This document shows, piece after piece, positions 37,201-47,929 of a stretch of 64,000 nt of DNA. The position numbers were made by a program, and so were the translations under genes. Below the pieces are notes generated by a model. The model was not told the origin of the DNA. It searched no databases and worked only from the letters and a program-made list of their open reading frames with translations. The stretch's first letter is position 1. Every line of letters starts with the position of its first letter. Location of the stretch: positions 167,059-231,058 of the forward strand of contig NW_003314277.1 in the NCBI RefSeq assembly GCF_000143415.4, read 5' to 3'. The stretch is from Selaginella moellendorffii. Taxonomy: Eukaryota > Streptophyta > Lycopodiopsida > Selaginellales > Selaginellaceae.

Positions 37201-37483
37201 TGTCTAGGTTTTTGCCAAGATTAATATAGTTCTTTCTCATGCTAACTATTCGTTAGCACTGCATTATAAAGTTTACACACAACTTTGTGTCAAAGTTGTT
37301 TTCTTTTGAACACCTTCCCCACATTAGTATGGCACATTTTGCCCTTGATGAGATACTCACTATTCTCATACCTGGATCTTATAACCTTCCCCAACTTTTG
37401 TGGGGCACAACACACTTTAGTCCAAATGCTTTTACTAATCCTTTAGGACCATTCCTTGACTCTATTTGAGTTGTCCAACATTT
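34221..37483 (-). mobile_element. Element G/E internal region, non-coding chromovirus relative
   Basis: Starts beside the LTR with the D1-type polypurine tract (complement of CTATGGGTGGTGGAGT). It carries two diverged copies of the D1 3' UTR motif (CATCCCCCACTTGGCGGTGTG near 35410 and 35585). The rest has no gag-pol similarity. One minus-strand frame of 90 aa (34743-35015) is basic and serine/glycine-rich at its end; I do not recognise it. The sequence continues at 45014-45074 on the far side of D1. It looks like a non-autonomous derivative sharing ends with the chromovirus. Confidence 0.55.
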
Positions 37484-38630
37484 TGTAAGCCACAAATTTT
37501 TCCTTTCCAATTTGCCAGCTTACCTCGTCTATCCGTCCAACACTGCCTTGGCTTTTGCTAAGTTCCCTTGCCAAGGTTCTCGCCTATGGTACTAGCTCCT
37601 ACTTGGTTTCAGCTACTCACTGCACGAGCAATGGAGCGTTAGCCATCCTTCCACGGATTCCCAAATCACTCCCAATCCCCCTCCCCGGGTTAGACTGGAC
37701 TTAAGGTTCGGCTACACTCCCCGCAAGCACAAGCAGCCAAGCACACCAAGCTTCCTGGTTCCTAACATCCCTTGGTACCACAAGACTTGATCATGGGACC
37801 CTCTAAATCCCAAGTCTTGAGTGCAACACTTGCTTCGGGACGCCGGGGCGAAACACCGTGGCCTAACGGCCCGGCATGGGTACCTCTCGCCCCCCACTTC
37901 CATCCCGAAGGAAGGCCCAAGCCCCTAGAAGGGCGAGGACCAATGAGCCGCATGGTACTCAAGTGGGGCACCACTCCACATGAGCCGGGAGCACCGCAAT
38001 CGGTTTCCCTTTGGGGAGTGGGAGCTGCTCTTGAGCACTTCCTTGGATGGCCCCTCCGGCACCAACCAAGTCCATGCTCACTCCCACCCAAGGCCCCTCG
38101 GTCCCAGTCCCAACCTCAAGTCAGTTTGGGAGCCCCACTGGAGAGTCCCTTCTAAACTGGTTCCTGGACCTCACTATCCCTACTATACTTTTGGAACCCC
38201 CTGCAGCCCCCCCCCCCTGGGGGACGCACGCTTTGGGCTTTCACCCCTTGACCCGTATTAGTATTTGGACTTAGTCTCTGGCTCGATCTCGGATCCGATT
38301 TCGGATCCGACTTCGGATTCGGTCTCGGACTCGATCGCGGACTCGATCTCGGACCCGATCTCGGGCCTGACCTCGGACTCGACTTCGGACTCGGTCTCGG
38401 ACCCGATTTCGGATCTTGGACTTCGTCTCGAACTCGGTCTCGAACTCGGACTCGAACTCGGTCCCCGAGTCGGTCTTGGACTCGATTCCGGACTCTATCT
38501 CGAACTCGGTCCTAGAGTCGGTCTTGGACTCGATCTTTGACTTGGTCCCATCCGATGAACTCTTTGTCATTTTGGTCATGCTTTCGGGGTTCCCTTAGCC
38601 TACGACACCTCGGCGAGTTGGTTCCTTACA
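37484..38630 (-). repeat. D1 3' LTR
   Basis: Plus-strand ends are TGTAAGCC and CCTTACA. Positions 38265-38540 form an array of short repeats around TCGGACTCGATC, so both strands show long artificial open frames of Ser-Asp or Arg/Glu repeats. Confidence 0.92.
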
Positions 38631-39033
38631 ACTCCACCACCCATAGAAGAAGTTCGATGCCCACATCGAATGTCTCTTTTTTATCCTACGACTTGTTGAC
38701 CATGTCTCCGGGGGCATCCCCCCACTTAGCGGTGTGCCTAAGTTAGCCTCCCCGGCCAAGAGCTCATGACAACGGAATATAGGTGTCCCTATACTCCACC
38801 CCTCACCACGCCCTAGTATGGGGTCGGGACTTGAACCCAGCCTTGCTTTACTAGGGGGTTGGGACTCGAACCCAACCTCCGTAGAATACGTCTACGGATT
38901 CGACATCCCCGCAGGGAGTCGGGCGTAGCTCCCTACGCCTGGTCGACCTAGCTAACCCATGCTAATTAGCTTACCTTCGGCGCGCCTTCGGGTCCCAACA
39001 TATGCCATTGCTCAACTTCTCCAATTGATACTT
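38631..39033 (-). other. D1 3' untranslated region and polypurine tract
   Basis: Begins beside the LTR with the complement of CTATGGGTGGTGGAGT (polypurine tract). The remaining 390 bp are non-coding and hold the GGGACTCGAACCCAACCTCC and GTAGAATACGTCTACGGATT blocks; the latter is partly palindromic (GTAGAnnnnnTCTAC). Confidence 0.8.
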
Positions 39034-42000
39034 TTAATTGAACTTTGCATAAGTACATAGAGTTCTGCCATGCAGAAATTCCTCCACTAGATCTCGCGCG
39101 TTCACCAGGTTCTCCTCCGGTTCCCATGTTGCTTCGCAGTGTGGAAATCCTTTCCACTTCACATGGAACTCTCTCACCTCGCGTCCTTGTCGCTTGCTCT
39201 TGCGCGCATTGAGGATGGCCTCGACTTCGTATTCCTCCTCCCCTTGGATAACCTCAGGTAAAGGTCTTACTTGGTCCTTGCGAAGCGGATCCTCAAAATA
39301 CGGCTTGAGTAAGTTCACGTGGAACACGGGATGCATCTTCCCCATCTCTCGAGGAAGTCGGAGACGGTAAGCCACTTTACCGATTCGAGCCTCAATCTCG
39401 TAAGGCCCCGCGAACCTGCTTAAGGAACTCAAGATCAATTCATTTACAGGAATACATGCATTTTTACCTTTGGGTCAACGTCCGGCTGATCCCACTTGGT
39501 AGCCTGAGGTTCTTGGTGTTCAGCCACACCTTCTCCCCAGCTTGGAACTCCACATCTCGACGCTTTTGGTTCGCGTACTTAGTTTGCCTTTGTTGAGCCC
39601 GTTCCAAGGAATCCCTCACTAGATTCCAAATGTTGAGTCTTTCCGCCGTGAATGCCTCCACTGCGGGTAACTCTCCATGATACTCGGCCACGCCGAGTTC
39701 CACAGGACCTTCAATAGCTCGCCCATTGATGACTTCCCATGGACTCACCCCGATGCTCGAATGTGGTGAGTTGTTATAACACATTTCCGCAAGTCCCAAA
39801 TGACTTACCCAATCGGTCTGGTCTCCCGAGACATAGCATCGCAAATAATCCTCCAGCTGCCTATTCACCCTTTCCGTTTGTCCGTCTGTCAAGAATTGTT
39901 AGTGCCATCAATCTTGACTCAATACCCATTACCTGTCTGTGGGTGATAGGCCGTGCTGAATTTCAACTTGGTGCGATACTGTTCTAGGAGTGTCCTCCAG
40001 AACCTACTGGTGAAGATCTTATCTCGATCTGAGATAATCTCTTCCGGCCTTCCCCGCACTCGAACCACTTGTTCGAAGAACAGCTTCGCCACACCTTCCG
40101 CATCCACATCCGTTGTGGTGGGTATGAAATGTGCCATCTTTGAAAATCGGTCCACCACCACGAATATCGCATCGAACCCCTCGCTTGGGGGTAGTCCCGT
40201 GATGAAGTCCATCGTGAGACATTTCCACGGACGATCTGGAATGGGGATGCTTTGCAACAAGCCCCCACTAGCCTTCGTCACGGCTTTGACCTGCTGACAT
40301 GTTGGACATGTCTTTACATAGTCTTGGACGTCCTTAGCCATATCTGGCCAGTGATACTTCCTTTTGAGTAAGCCCATCGTCTTGGGCACTCCGCCGTGTC
40401 CCGCGAGAGGTCCATCATGACACTCTTCCAAGGCTACCTTCCTTAGTTCCCCTTCTGGAACATACACCCTCGTTTGCTTGTAATATATGAGTCCGTTACG
40501 TTCCGCATAGCCCGTTTTCTCTTCCGTTGGCAGCTCACCTCTCTGGTGAGCTTCCCGCGCCTCCAGATTCCTCAGCAACACTTCTTGGGCTAGACCATCA
40601 CTCTCGTATGCGGTCCGCACATCGTCCCAAAAGGTTGCTGTCGCGCTAGATATCGCCAACTTCAAGCTCGCTTTTCGACTGAGCGCATCTGCCACGATGT
40701 TGCTCTTCCCAGGCTTGTACAGGATCTCGCAATCAAACTCGGCCAAAGCATTGGCCCACCGACCTTGTTTTCCTCTTAGGTCGGGCTGTGACAAGAAGTG
40801 TTTCGTTGCCACATTGTCCGTGTAAACCTTGAAGTGTCTCCCAAGGTAGTGTCGCCACTCCTTGAGCGCCTTGACCACCGCAAACAATTCCTTCTCGTGG
40901 GCAGGCCACTTCCGTTGAGCCTTGTCCAGCTTCTTCGAGAAGAACGCTACTGGATGGTTGTCTTGCTTCAAAACTGCGCCCAACGCAAAGTCCGAAGCAT
41001 CCGTGTCTACCTCAAAGTCTTTACCAAAGTCTGGTAAGGCCAACACCGGAGCCTTCCTCAACTTCCCTTTGAGGTGGACGAATGCTGCCTCGCATTCCGC
41101 TGTCCATACCATCTTCCCTTTTCCTGTTTGGTCCGTTAAGGGCAGGGCTACTCTCGAATAGTGTCTGATAAACTTTCGATAGTAGTTGCATAGCCCCAGG
41201 AACGCCCTCAACTCATGTACATTCGATGGTCGTTCCCATTCCTGGATCGCTTGGACCTTCTCCGGGTCCACCTTGAGCCCGTCCTGGCCCACCACATGCC
41301 CGAGAAACTTTACCTCTTGTTGAGCAAAGTCACATTTGCTCTCTTTAGCATACAGTTTGTGTTCCCTTAGTTTCTCAAACACCTTCGCCAAGTGTTCGGC
41401 ATGCTCCTCTAGCGTCTCGCTATAGATCAAGATGTCGTCAATATAGACGACCACGAAGCGATCCAGATAGGGTACAAAGATGTGGTTCATCAACGCCGAA
41501 AATGTTGCCGGCGCATTGCACAGCCCAAAGGGCATCACCAAAAACTCAAAGCTCCCATACCTCGTTCGACAGGTTGTCTTCTCGACATCTTCCTCAGCTA
41601 CCCTGATTTGGTAGTATCCTGACCTTAGGTCAATCCTCGAGAAGTATTTTGCCTTTCCCAACCTATCGAACAGGTCCTCGATCCTTGGCAAAGGGTACTT
41701 GTTCTTCTTGGTATACTTGTTGAGCAACCGGTAGTCTATGCACATGCGTATAGATCCATCTTTCTTTTTCACAAATAGCACCGGCGCCCCATACGGTGAC
41801 TTGCTCAACCTAACATACCCTTTGTCCACCAACTCCTCTAGTTGGCTCTTGAGCTCCTTGAGTTCTTTTTCGTTCAATCGATAGGGTGGACGAACCACCG
41901 CCTCAGCACCCTCGACCAGCTCAATCTTATGTTCTATCGGTCGTGCGGGGGGCAACCCTGCCGGTAGCTCCTCCGGCATCGTATCCTGGAATTGGTCCAG

Positions 42001-43806
42001 CACCTGCTGGATCACTAAAGGTACTTCTTCCGTTTTTGTCTTTTTGTCACTCTTCACCGAGAGTAAGCACAAAAAGGCTGCCTTAGTTCCTTTAGTGAGT
42101 TGTCCTCTCGTGGACACCAGGTTTAAGCATGACTCTTTGGCCTTGCTTTGCCCTACCTTTAGATCCTGGGCCTCCACCCTAGATCTTCTTCCTTGGGCAT
42201 TCGCCAATACCACAAGGTTCCTACCTTGTCCATGTAGGGCTACCACGAACCGATTAAACCAATCCATTCCGAAGATCACGTCAAATCCCGCCATGTCCAA
42301 GACGGTGAAATCCATGTCCACTTTCCATGTCCCCACTTCGACTCTCGCTTGTCGAAGTACCTCATCGGTGCTTTGGCTACCTTGAACAAACTCTATAGTC
42401 CTTGGTTCGCCTAGCCGCTGCACCGTTAGTCCGGCTTGCCGGACTATGTCTGCAGCCACAAAATTATCCGAAGCACCCGTGTCAATAAGGATCTTAACAA
42501 AGCTACCTCCGAGCTTCCCTCGGAGGGCTAGTAGATGTCGCGAACGACTCTCTACCAAAGTTGCTCGTGTAATGAGTAACTTTGAGTTAGGGACTGGATC
42601 ACATACCTCAGTTTGGACTTCACCCGACTTGATGGCCATATTGGCTCTGGCCTTCTTCGGGTAGGGACATTCCCTCGAGAAGTGTCCCGCTTCGCCGCAG
42701 TTGTAGCATACGTTGTTGCCCACGCTGCTATACGACTTGACCTTCTTATCCGTGGGTTTGTCTTTTTTCGCTTGACTTCCCCACGTACTCGCTCGCTGGC
42801 CACCGGATTTGCCTTTCCGGAACCCCGAGGACTCATTCTTAGAGAAACTCTTCTTGAATTTCCCCTTGCTATATGTTCCCCTCGGTTTGGCCCCTTTGTG
42901 AAACGTGGATCCCGACCCTGTCGTGTTCCCCTTTCGCAGGTTATCGTTGAAATGCATCTTGATGGCCGCATCCAACGCTTCCTTGTAGTTGGTCGGGTTC
43001 CAGCGCATCACCTCACCGCGAGCCCAGGTTTGCAAACCTGATATAAAGGCATGGAACGCATCCATATCCCCCATGTCCGTGACAAGTATCCTCTTCGCCA
43101 TGAACCCATTCACATATTCCTGGATGGTTCCAGTCTGCTTCAGCCTACTCAACTCATCTCTCAGATGCAGAGTGGCATTCGGAGGAACGTATGTCGCGCG
43201 GATCCTCGCCTTCATCATGTCCCAGGTGGCCACCGGTCCTTCGTTGGCCTCCGTTGTTCTCCACCAAGACTTGGCATTATCTGCCAAGTATGGTTTGGCA
43301 CATGGGACCTTCTCCGAGCTCGGTAACCGCAACGCTCGGAAGTAGTCCTCCATATCATAAAACCAATCCTCCACAACCTTATAGTCGTTCACTCCCTTGA
43401 ACACCGGTGGGGGCTTTGGTTTGTACTTGGGAACTGCCTGAGGGACTGATTCCACTTCGGTCTGTTCGACCTTGTCTGGTTTTGCCTCAGTCCCTGCCGA
43501 AGGGTCCGCACCTTCTGCGCTGCCAGCATCCGCAGTCTTTCGCTTTTTCTTCCGCTTCTCGTCACGCTTTAACTTGCGTACGAGAGTCTCCAGCAGGGCA
43601 TTGGTCTGTGCCAACTGTCCTTCTAGCACGTCCAATCGAGCCTTGGACGACCGAACCTCGCCACCGGACTCCTGTTTGGAAGTTTCCTCACTGGAGTCCT
43701 CCTCATGCAAGGATTCCTCATCCATAGCCTCTTGTTCAACCGGAGGCTCCAGCTCCGGCGGAGGTTCCGTCTCCGCCTGGGTTCGCTTACGCCCTGCCCT
43801 TGCCAT
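39034..43806 (-). CDS. D1 gag-pol polyprotein with two introns and C-terminal chromodomain
   Basis: Exons on the minus strand are 43806-39933, 39885-39468 and 39415-39034. Joined they give 4674 nt, exactly 1557 codons plus stop. Domains in order: coiled, charged N-terminus; gag domain about 130-290; CCHC knuckle about 367-380; protease DTGAS about 442; RT about 640-860 with YIDD about 788-791; RNase H from about 935; integrase zinc finger (HxxxxxxxH..CPTC) about 1130-1170; DDE core with Asp in TMDF about 1200 and SDRD about 1260; Glu in QTERVN just after the first splice junction; a chromodomain near the C-terminus ([12 protein letters not shown] to WEPEEN). Gag forms the particle, PR cuts the polyprotein, RT/RH copy the RNA, and IN inserts it, with the chromodomain likely guiding it to marked chromatin. 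Without splicing, the frame stops within 4 codons of HPQT. Confidence 0.9.
39416..39467 (-). other. Predicted intron 2 in D1 gag-pol (52 nt)
   Basis: GTAAAAATG...TTAAGCAG between codons for TQ-R and FAGPYE. Removal joins the integrase core region to the GPYEI/chromodomain part in frame. The same intron occurs in D2 at 23309-23360. Confidence 0.8.
39886..39932 (-). other. Predicted intron 1 in D1 gag-pol (47 nt)
   Basis: GTAATGGGT...CTAAC...TTGACAG lies between HPQT and DGQTERVN, so the catalytic Glu of integrase is restored only after removal. A branch-site-like CACTAAC sits about 15 nt before the AG. The same length and position occur in D2 at 23779-23825. Confidence 0.82.
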
Positions 43807-43850
43807 CTCCCAGCAATCCGCCTCTATCCTTCGCTAGAACTGAGATAAAG

Positions 43851-43862
43851 GCTCCGATACCA
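43851..43862 (-). other. D1 primer-binding site
   Basis: Minus strand TGGTATCGGAGC, 3 nt from the 5' LTR. It fits the 3' end of initiator tRNA-Met with one G-U pair. Confidence 0.85.
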
Positions 43863-43865
43863 AAT

Positions 43866-45013
43866 TGTAAGCCACAAATTTTTCCTTTCCAATTTGCCAG
43901 CTTACCTCGTCTATCCGTCCAACACTGCCTTGGCTTTTGCTAAGTTCCCTTGCCAAGGTTCTCGCCTATGGTACCAGCTCCTACTTGGTTTCAGCTACTC
44001 ACTGCACGAGCAACGGAGTGTTAGCCATCCTTCCACGGATTCCCAAATCACTCCCAATCCCCCTCCCCGGGTTAGACTGGACTTAAGGTTCGGCTACACT
44101 CCCCGCAAGCACAAGCAGCCAAGCACACCAAGCTTCCTGGTTCCTAACATCCCTTGGTACCACAAGACTTGATCATGGGACCCTCTAAATCCCAAGTCTT
44201 GAGTGCAACACTTGCTTCGGGACGCCGGGGCGAAACACCGTGGCCTAACGGCCCGGCATGGGTACCTCTCGCCCCCCACTTCCATCCCGAAGGAAGGCCC
44301 AAGCCCCTAGAAGGGCGAGGACCAATGAGCCGCATGGTACTCAAGTGGGGCACCACTCCACATGAGCCGGGAGCACCGCAATCGGTTTCCCTTTGGGGAG
44401 TGGGAGCTGCTCTTGAGCACTTCCTTGGATGGCCCCTCCGGCACCAACCAAGTCCATGCTCACTCCCACCCAAGGCCCCTCGGTCCCAGTCCCAACCTCA
44501 AGTCAGTTTGGGAGCCCCACTGGAGAGTCCCTTCTAAACTGGTTCCTGGACCTCACTATCCCTACTATACTTTTGGAACCCCCTGCAGCCCCCCCCCCCC
44601 TGGGGGACGCACGCTTTGGGCTTTCACCCCTTGACCCGTATTAGTATTTGGACTTAGTCTCTGGCTCGATCTCGGATCCGATTTCGGATCCGACTTCGGA
44701 TTCGGTCTCGGACTCGATCGCGGACTCGATCTCGGACCCGATCTCGGGCCCGACCTCGGACTCGACTTCGGACTCGGTCTCGGACCCGATTTCGGATCTT
44801 GGACTTCGTCTCGAACTCGGTCTCGAACTCGGACTCGAACTCGGTCCCCGAGTCGGTCTTGGACTCGATTCCGGACTCTATCTCGAACTCGGTCCTAGAG
44901 TCGGTCTTGGACTCGATCTTTGACTTGGTCCCATCCGATGAACTCTTTGTCATTTTGGTCATGCTTTCGGGGTTCCCTTAGCCTACGACACCTCGGCGAG
45001 TTGGTTCCTTACA
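43866..45013 (-). repeat. D1 5' LTR (promoter LTR)
   Basis: Partner of 37484-38630. It includes the same 12-bp-type repeat array at 44648-44923 and a C-tract near 44589. Transcription would start inside it and run toward 39 kb. Confidence 0.92.
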
Positions 45014-45074
45014 CATTTTTGGACTTGGCTAATCCACTGATTCGCAAGGTCCCACTTTTGAGGTGGCAGCTCAC
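45014..45074 (-). other. Continuation of element G/E internal sequence
   Basis: 61 bp between D1 and the next LTR, beginning with the second cattt target copy. It ends GGCAGCTCAC beside the LTR. No initiator tRNA-Met-type primer site is visible, unlike all other elements here. Confidence 0.6.
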
Positions 45075-46227
45075 TGTAAGCCACAAATTTTTCCTTTCCA
45101 ATTTGCCAGTTTACCTCATTTATCCGACCAACACTGCCTTGGCTTTTGCTAAGTTCCCTCGCCAAGGTTCCCGCCTATTGTACTAGCTCCTACTTGGTTC
45201 TACTTGGTTTCAGCTACTCACTGCACGAGCAACAGAGCATTAGCCATCCATCCACGGATTCTCAAATCTCTCCCAATCCCCCTCCTTGGGTTAGACTAGA
45301 CTTAAGTTTCGGCTACACTCCCTGCAGGCACAAACAGCCAAGCACACCAAGCCTCCAAATTCCTAACATCCCTTGGTATAACAAAACTTGATCATAGGGC
45401 CCTCTAAATCCTAAACCTTGGGTGTAACACTTGCTTCGGGACGTCAGGGCGAAACACCGTGGCCTAACGGCCCGGTATGGGTACCTCTATGCCCCCACTT
45501 CCATCCCGAAGGGAAGGTCCAAGCCCCTAGGAAGGGCGAGGACCAATGAGCCGCATGGTACTTAAGTGGGGCACCACTCCACATGAGCTAGGAGCACCAC
45601 AGTCGGTTTCCCTTTCGGGAGTGAGAGCTGCTCTTGAGCACTTCCTTGGATAGCCCCTCCGGCACCAACCAAATCCATGCTCACTCCCACCCAAGGCCCC
45701 TCGGTCCCAGTCCCAACCTCAAGTCAGTTTGGAAGCCCCACTGGAGAGTTCCTTCAAAACTGGTTCCTGGACCTCACTATCCCTACTATACTTTTGGAAC
45801 CCCCTGCAGCCCCCCACCCCCCCCCCTGGGAGACGCACGCTTTGGGCTTTCACCCCTTGACCTGTATTAGTACTCGGACTTAGTCTCTGGCTTGATCTCG
45901 GATTCGACTTCGGATTCGGTCTCGGACTCGATCTCGGACCCGATCTCGGACCCGATCTCGGACCCGTCCTCAGACTCGACCTCAGTCTCGGTCTCGGACC
46001 CGATTTCGGATCTCGGACTCCGTCTCGAGCTCGGTCTTGAACTCGGTCTTGAACTCGGTCTCTGAGTCGGTCTTGGACTCGATTCCGGACTCTATCTCAA
46101 ACTCGGTCTTAGAGTCGGTCTTGGACTCAATCTTAGACTTGGTCTCATCCAATGAACTCTTTATCATTTTGGTCAAGCTTTCGGGGCTCCTTTAGCCTAC
46201 GACACCTCAGCGAGTTGGTTCCTTACA
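45075..46227 (-). repeat. Chromovirus LTR, right outer copy
   Basis: 1153 bp, TGTAAGCC to CCTTACA, with repeat array 45890-46150. It is followed by atttc, the match to 21355-21359. Indels shared with the LTR at 21360 distinguish both from D1's LTRs. Confidence 0.85.
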
Positions 46228-46232
46228 ATTTC

Positions 46233-47439
46233 ATCCCACTTGAATCTCAATATCAACAATGTCAATAATAAGGCATCACTTCAATACCATCAACACCAAA
46301 ACAAGACTAGAAGAAAGCAAAAGTGAACCACCACTCAAAACTCTTTAACAACTAAGGTAACCAAGGTTAAAGATACTTTACTTAATATCTAAGACCAATC
46401 TTTCAGCAAAACTCAGTTGCAAATAACACTTCATTAAAGAGTGAACCACCACATCCAAGACTTAATGAAATCCAACACCATGAACTAAACACAACCAAAT
46501 GACATTAATAAAGGAATCGACATGCCAACATGTAAAAATCATACAAGCCACGACACGATCCTTTGCAACACCATCTGATAAAGCAAGACTATCACTGCTA
46601 AATCATCATCGAGTGAAGTAAGTGTCAATAGAGATTTACAACACGCAATACCACTAACTTTTATTCATAATATGGACAAACTCATGCCACTCTCTTTTCA
46701 ACCAAACTCAAAACTAATCCAACACCAAGAAGCAATAGCAAGGTTTCCCGGAAAAGAATTAAATATTACAGCCTAAGTCTTCCAATAGCAAGCTTAGATA
46801 AAATGGTATAACTCTTCACCACTATCCATCCCTTGACTCATTATTTGTAAGATCATCATAACCAACATGCATCAAGATAGGGATTCTTGATTGCATGATG
46901 TGAACATGAGCAATGAGTCAACACCTCATTGCAAATCATCTCTCCAAGAAGAGAAAATGATTCACAGTGCTTTCGGTCCAATCCAAAAAAAGTTTATGAG
47001 AGAGCATGGCAATGACTACCTAAACCAATAGATTAATCTCTACAGTCTTGGTTGATCCAATAATAATCATGCCTAAAAAGGATCCAGTAGTGCCAGTAGC
47101 AAACCCAGGAAAGGTTTACTTTCACCCATAGTACATGGAACAACTCATGAAACCACCGATAAGATAACATTAATCCTACCAACTCAAAGTGTAAACTTGA
47201 GTTGCTAATGTGCCTCACTCATGAGCCCAAGTGTAAACTCGTGCAAACAAAAATCTCACATTCATCTTATGAGCCCAAGAGCAAGCTCATACAATGCGGT
47301 ACAAAAAGGTAACTAAAATTTATACCCAAGGAACGATTGTGAAGCCTTTGCATCCAAACGTGTACCCAGTCAATGCAATGAGATTAATTGCCCAATCTCA
47401 TTGGATAGTACCCACTAAGACTCATCCTTTGATACTAAA
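46233..47439 (-). other. Element A internal region, right part (non-coding)
   Basis: Colinear with element B around 51110-51510 and then 53128-54053, with about 1.6 kb deleted at 46633. The end (GATACTAAA) is a decayed primer-binding site next to the LTR. Confidence 0.75.
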
Positions 47440-47929
47440 TGTAGCGCACGTTTGACCCTTTATCCTATGGTGATTTACCATAGGATAACATCATGAAGTG
47501 AAACCTAAACCCTCCATGTGCCACATGTCCAAAGGACAGTGGTGTGGAACCCGAGGTTCAGGGCTTTAGGCCACTGAACAAAAGAACAATACCAAACTCC
47601 CAAGTATGGAGCCAAGAAGTGACGAAACTAGACCATAAAACAACTCCTGAACATACAGCCCAAGGAGCAAAGGGATAGGAACCCGAAGCAAATTGAAACA
47701 ATCCTAGAGCAACCAACATCCCAATGCTAGGATCAGCACGCAAAATGGAACCAAATGGAGTTTGGCGTTATTTCAGCATACTAGTGGCCTAACGCAAAGA
47801 CATGGGTACTCCACCAGCTAGCATAGAATGGAACTTGGGCTTAGACCCAAGCCAGACGTAAAACAAAGACAAGTACACAAGTGAGAGCTAAACTATGGCT
47901 CAGTGGTCGGTTATACCTAACTGACCTAC
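47440..47929 (-). repeat. Element A right LTR, first part
   Basis: Starts TGTAGCGCACG with the perfect hairpin TTATCCTATGGT/ACCATAGGATAA at 47460-47488. It is cut at the target site cctac by element B and continues at 55195. Confidence 0.82.

Larger units (their letters stand above)
37484..45013 (-). mobile_element. D1: complete Ty3/gypsy chromovirus, 7.53 kb
   Basis: LTRs at 37484-38630 (1147 bp) and 43866-45013 (1148 bp) are nearly identical, with a C-run length change and a few substitutions. The target duplication cattt flanks the element (37479-37483, 45014-45018). On the minus strand the order is 5' LTR, primer-binding site TGGTATCGGAGC (43862 to 43851), a short leader, gag-pol (43806 to 39034), 3' UTR, polypurine tract GGGTGGTGGAGT and 3' LTR. 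The C-terminal chromodomain and PR-RT-RH-IN order place it among chromoviruses. LTR similarity and the open frame suggest recent transposition. It sits inside element G/E internal sequence. Confidence 0.92.
21360..46227 (-). mobile_element. Chromovirus-bounded composite block (D2, F, G, D1 inside), TSD atttc
   Basis: The block begins with a chromovirus LTR at 21360 and ends with one at 46227, flanked by atttc (21355-21359, 46228-46232). The element A sequence on both sides is continuous by comparison with B. The two outer LTRs share features absent from D1's LTRs: a CTACTTGGTNCTACTTGG duplication, a CCCCCACCCCCC tract and a GGGAAGGTCC segment. They are therefore likely a pair from one element (called E). 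What lies between is a mosaic: a decayed chromovirus, a LARD fragment, an older non-coding relative and a complete chromovirus. The assembly gap and the abrupt join at 28559 leave the inner history uncertain. Confidence 0.65.

Noticed and set aside
37762-38274. Repeated 100-130 aa frames at matching places in each chromovirus LTR
   Set aside because: They occur in LTR sequence in several frames on both strands and have no domain; they copy with the LTR.
38265-38579. Ser/Asp- or Arg/Glu-repeat proteins (also at 22153-22822, 44648-44962, 45982-46176)
   Set aside because: They are reading frames through LTR short tandem repeats on both strands, one even across the N gap.
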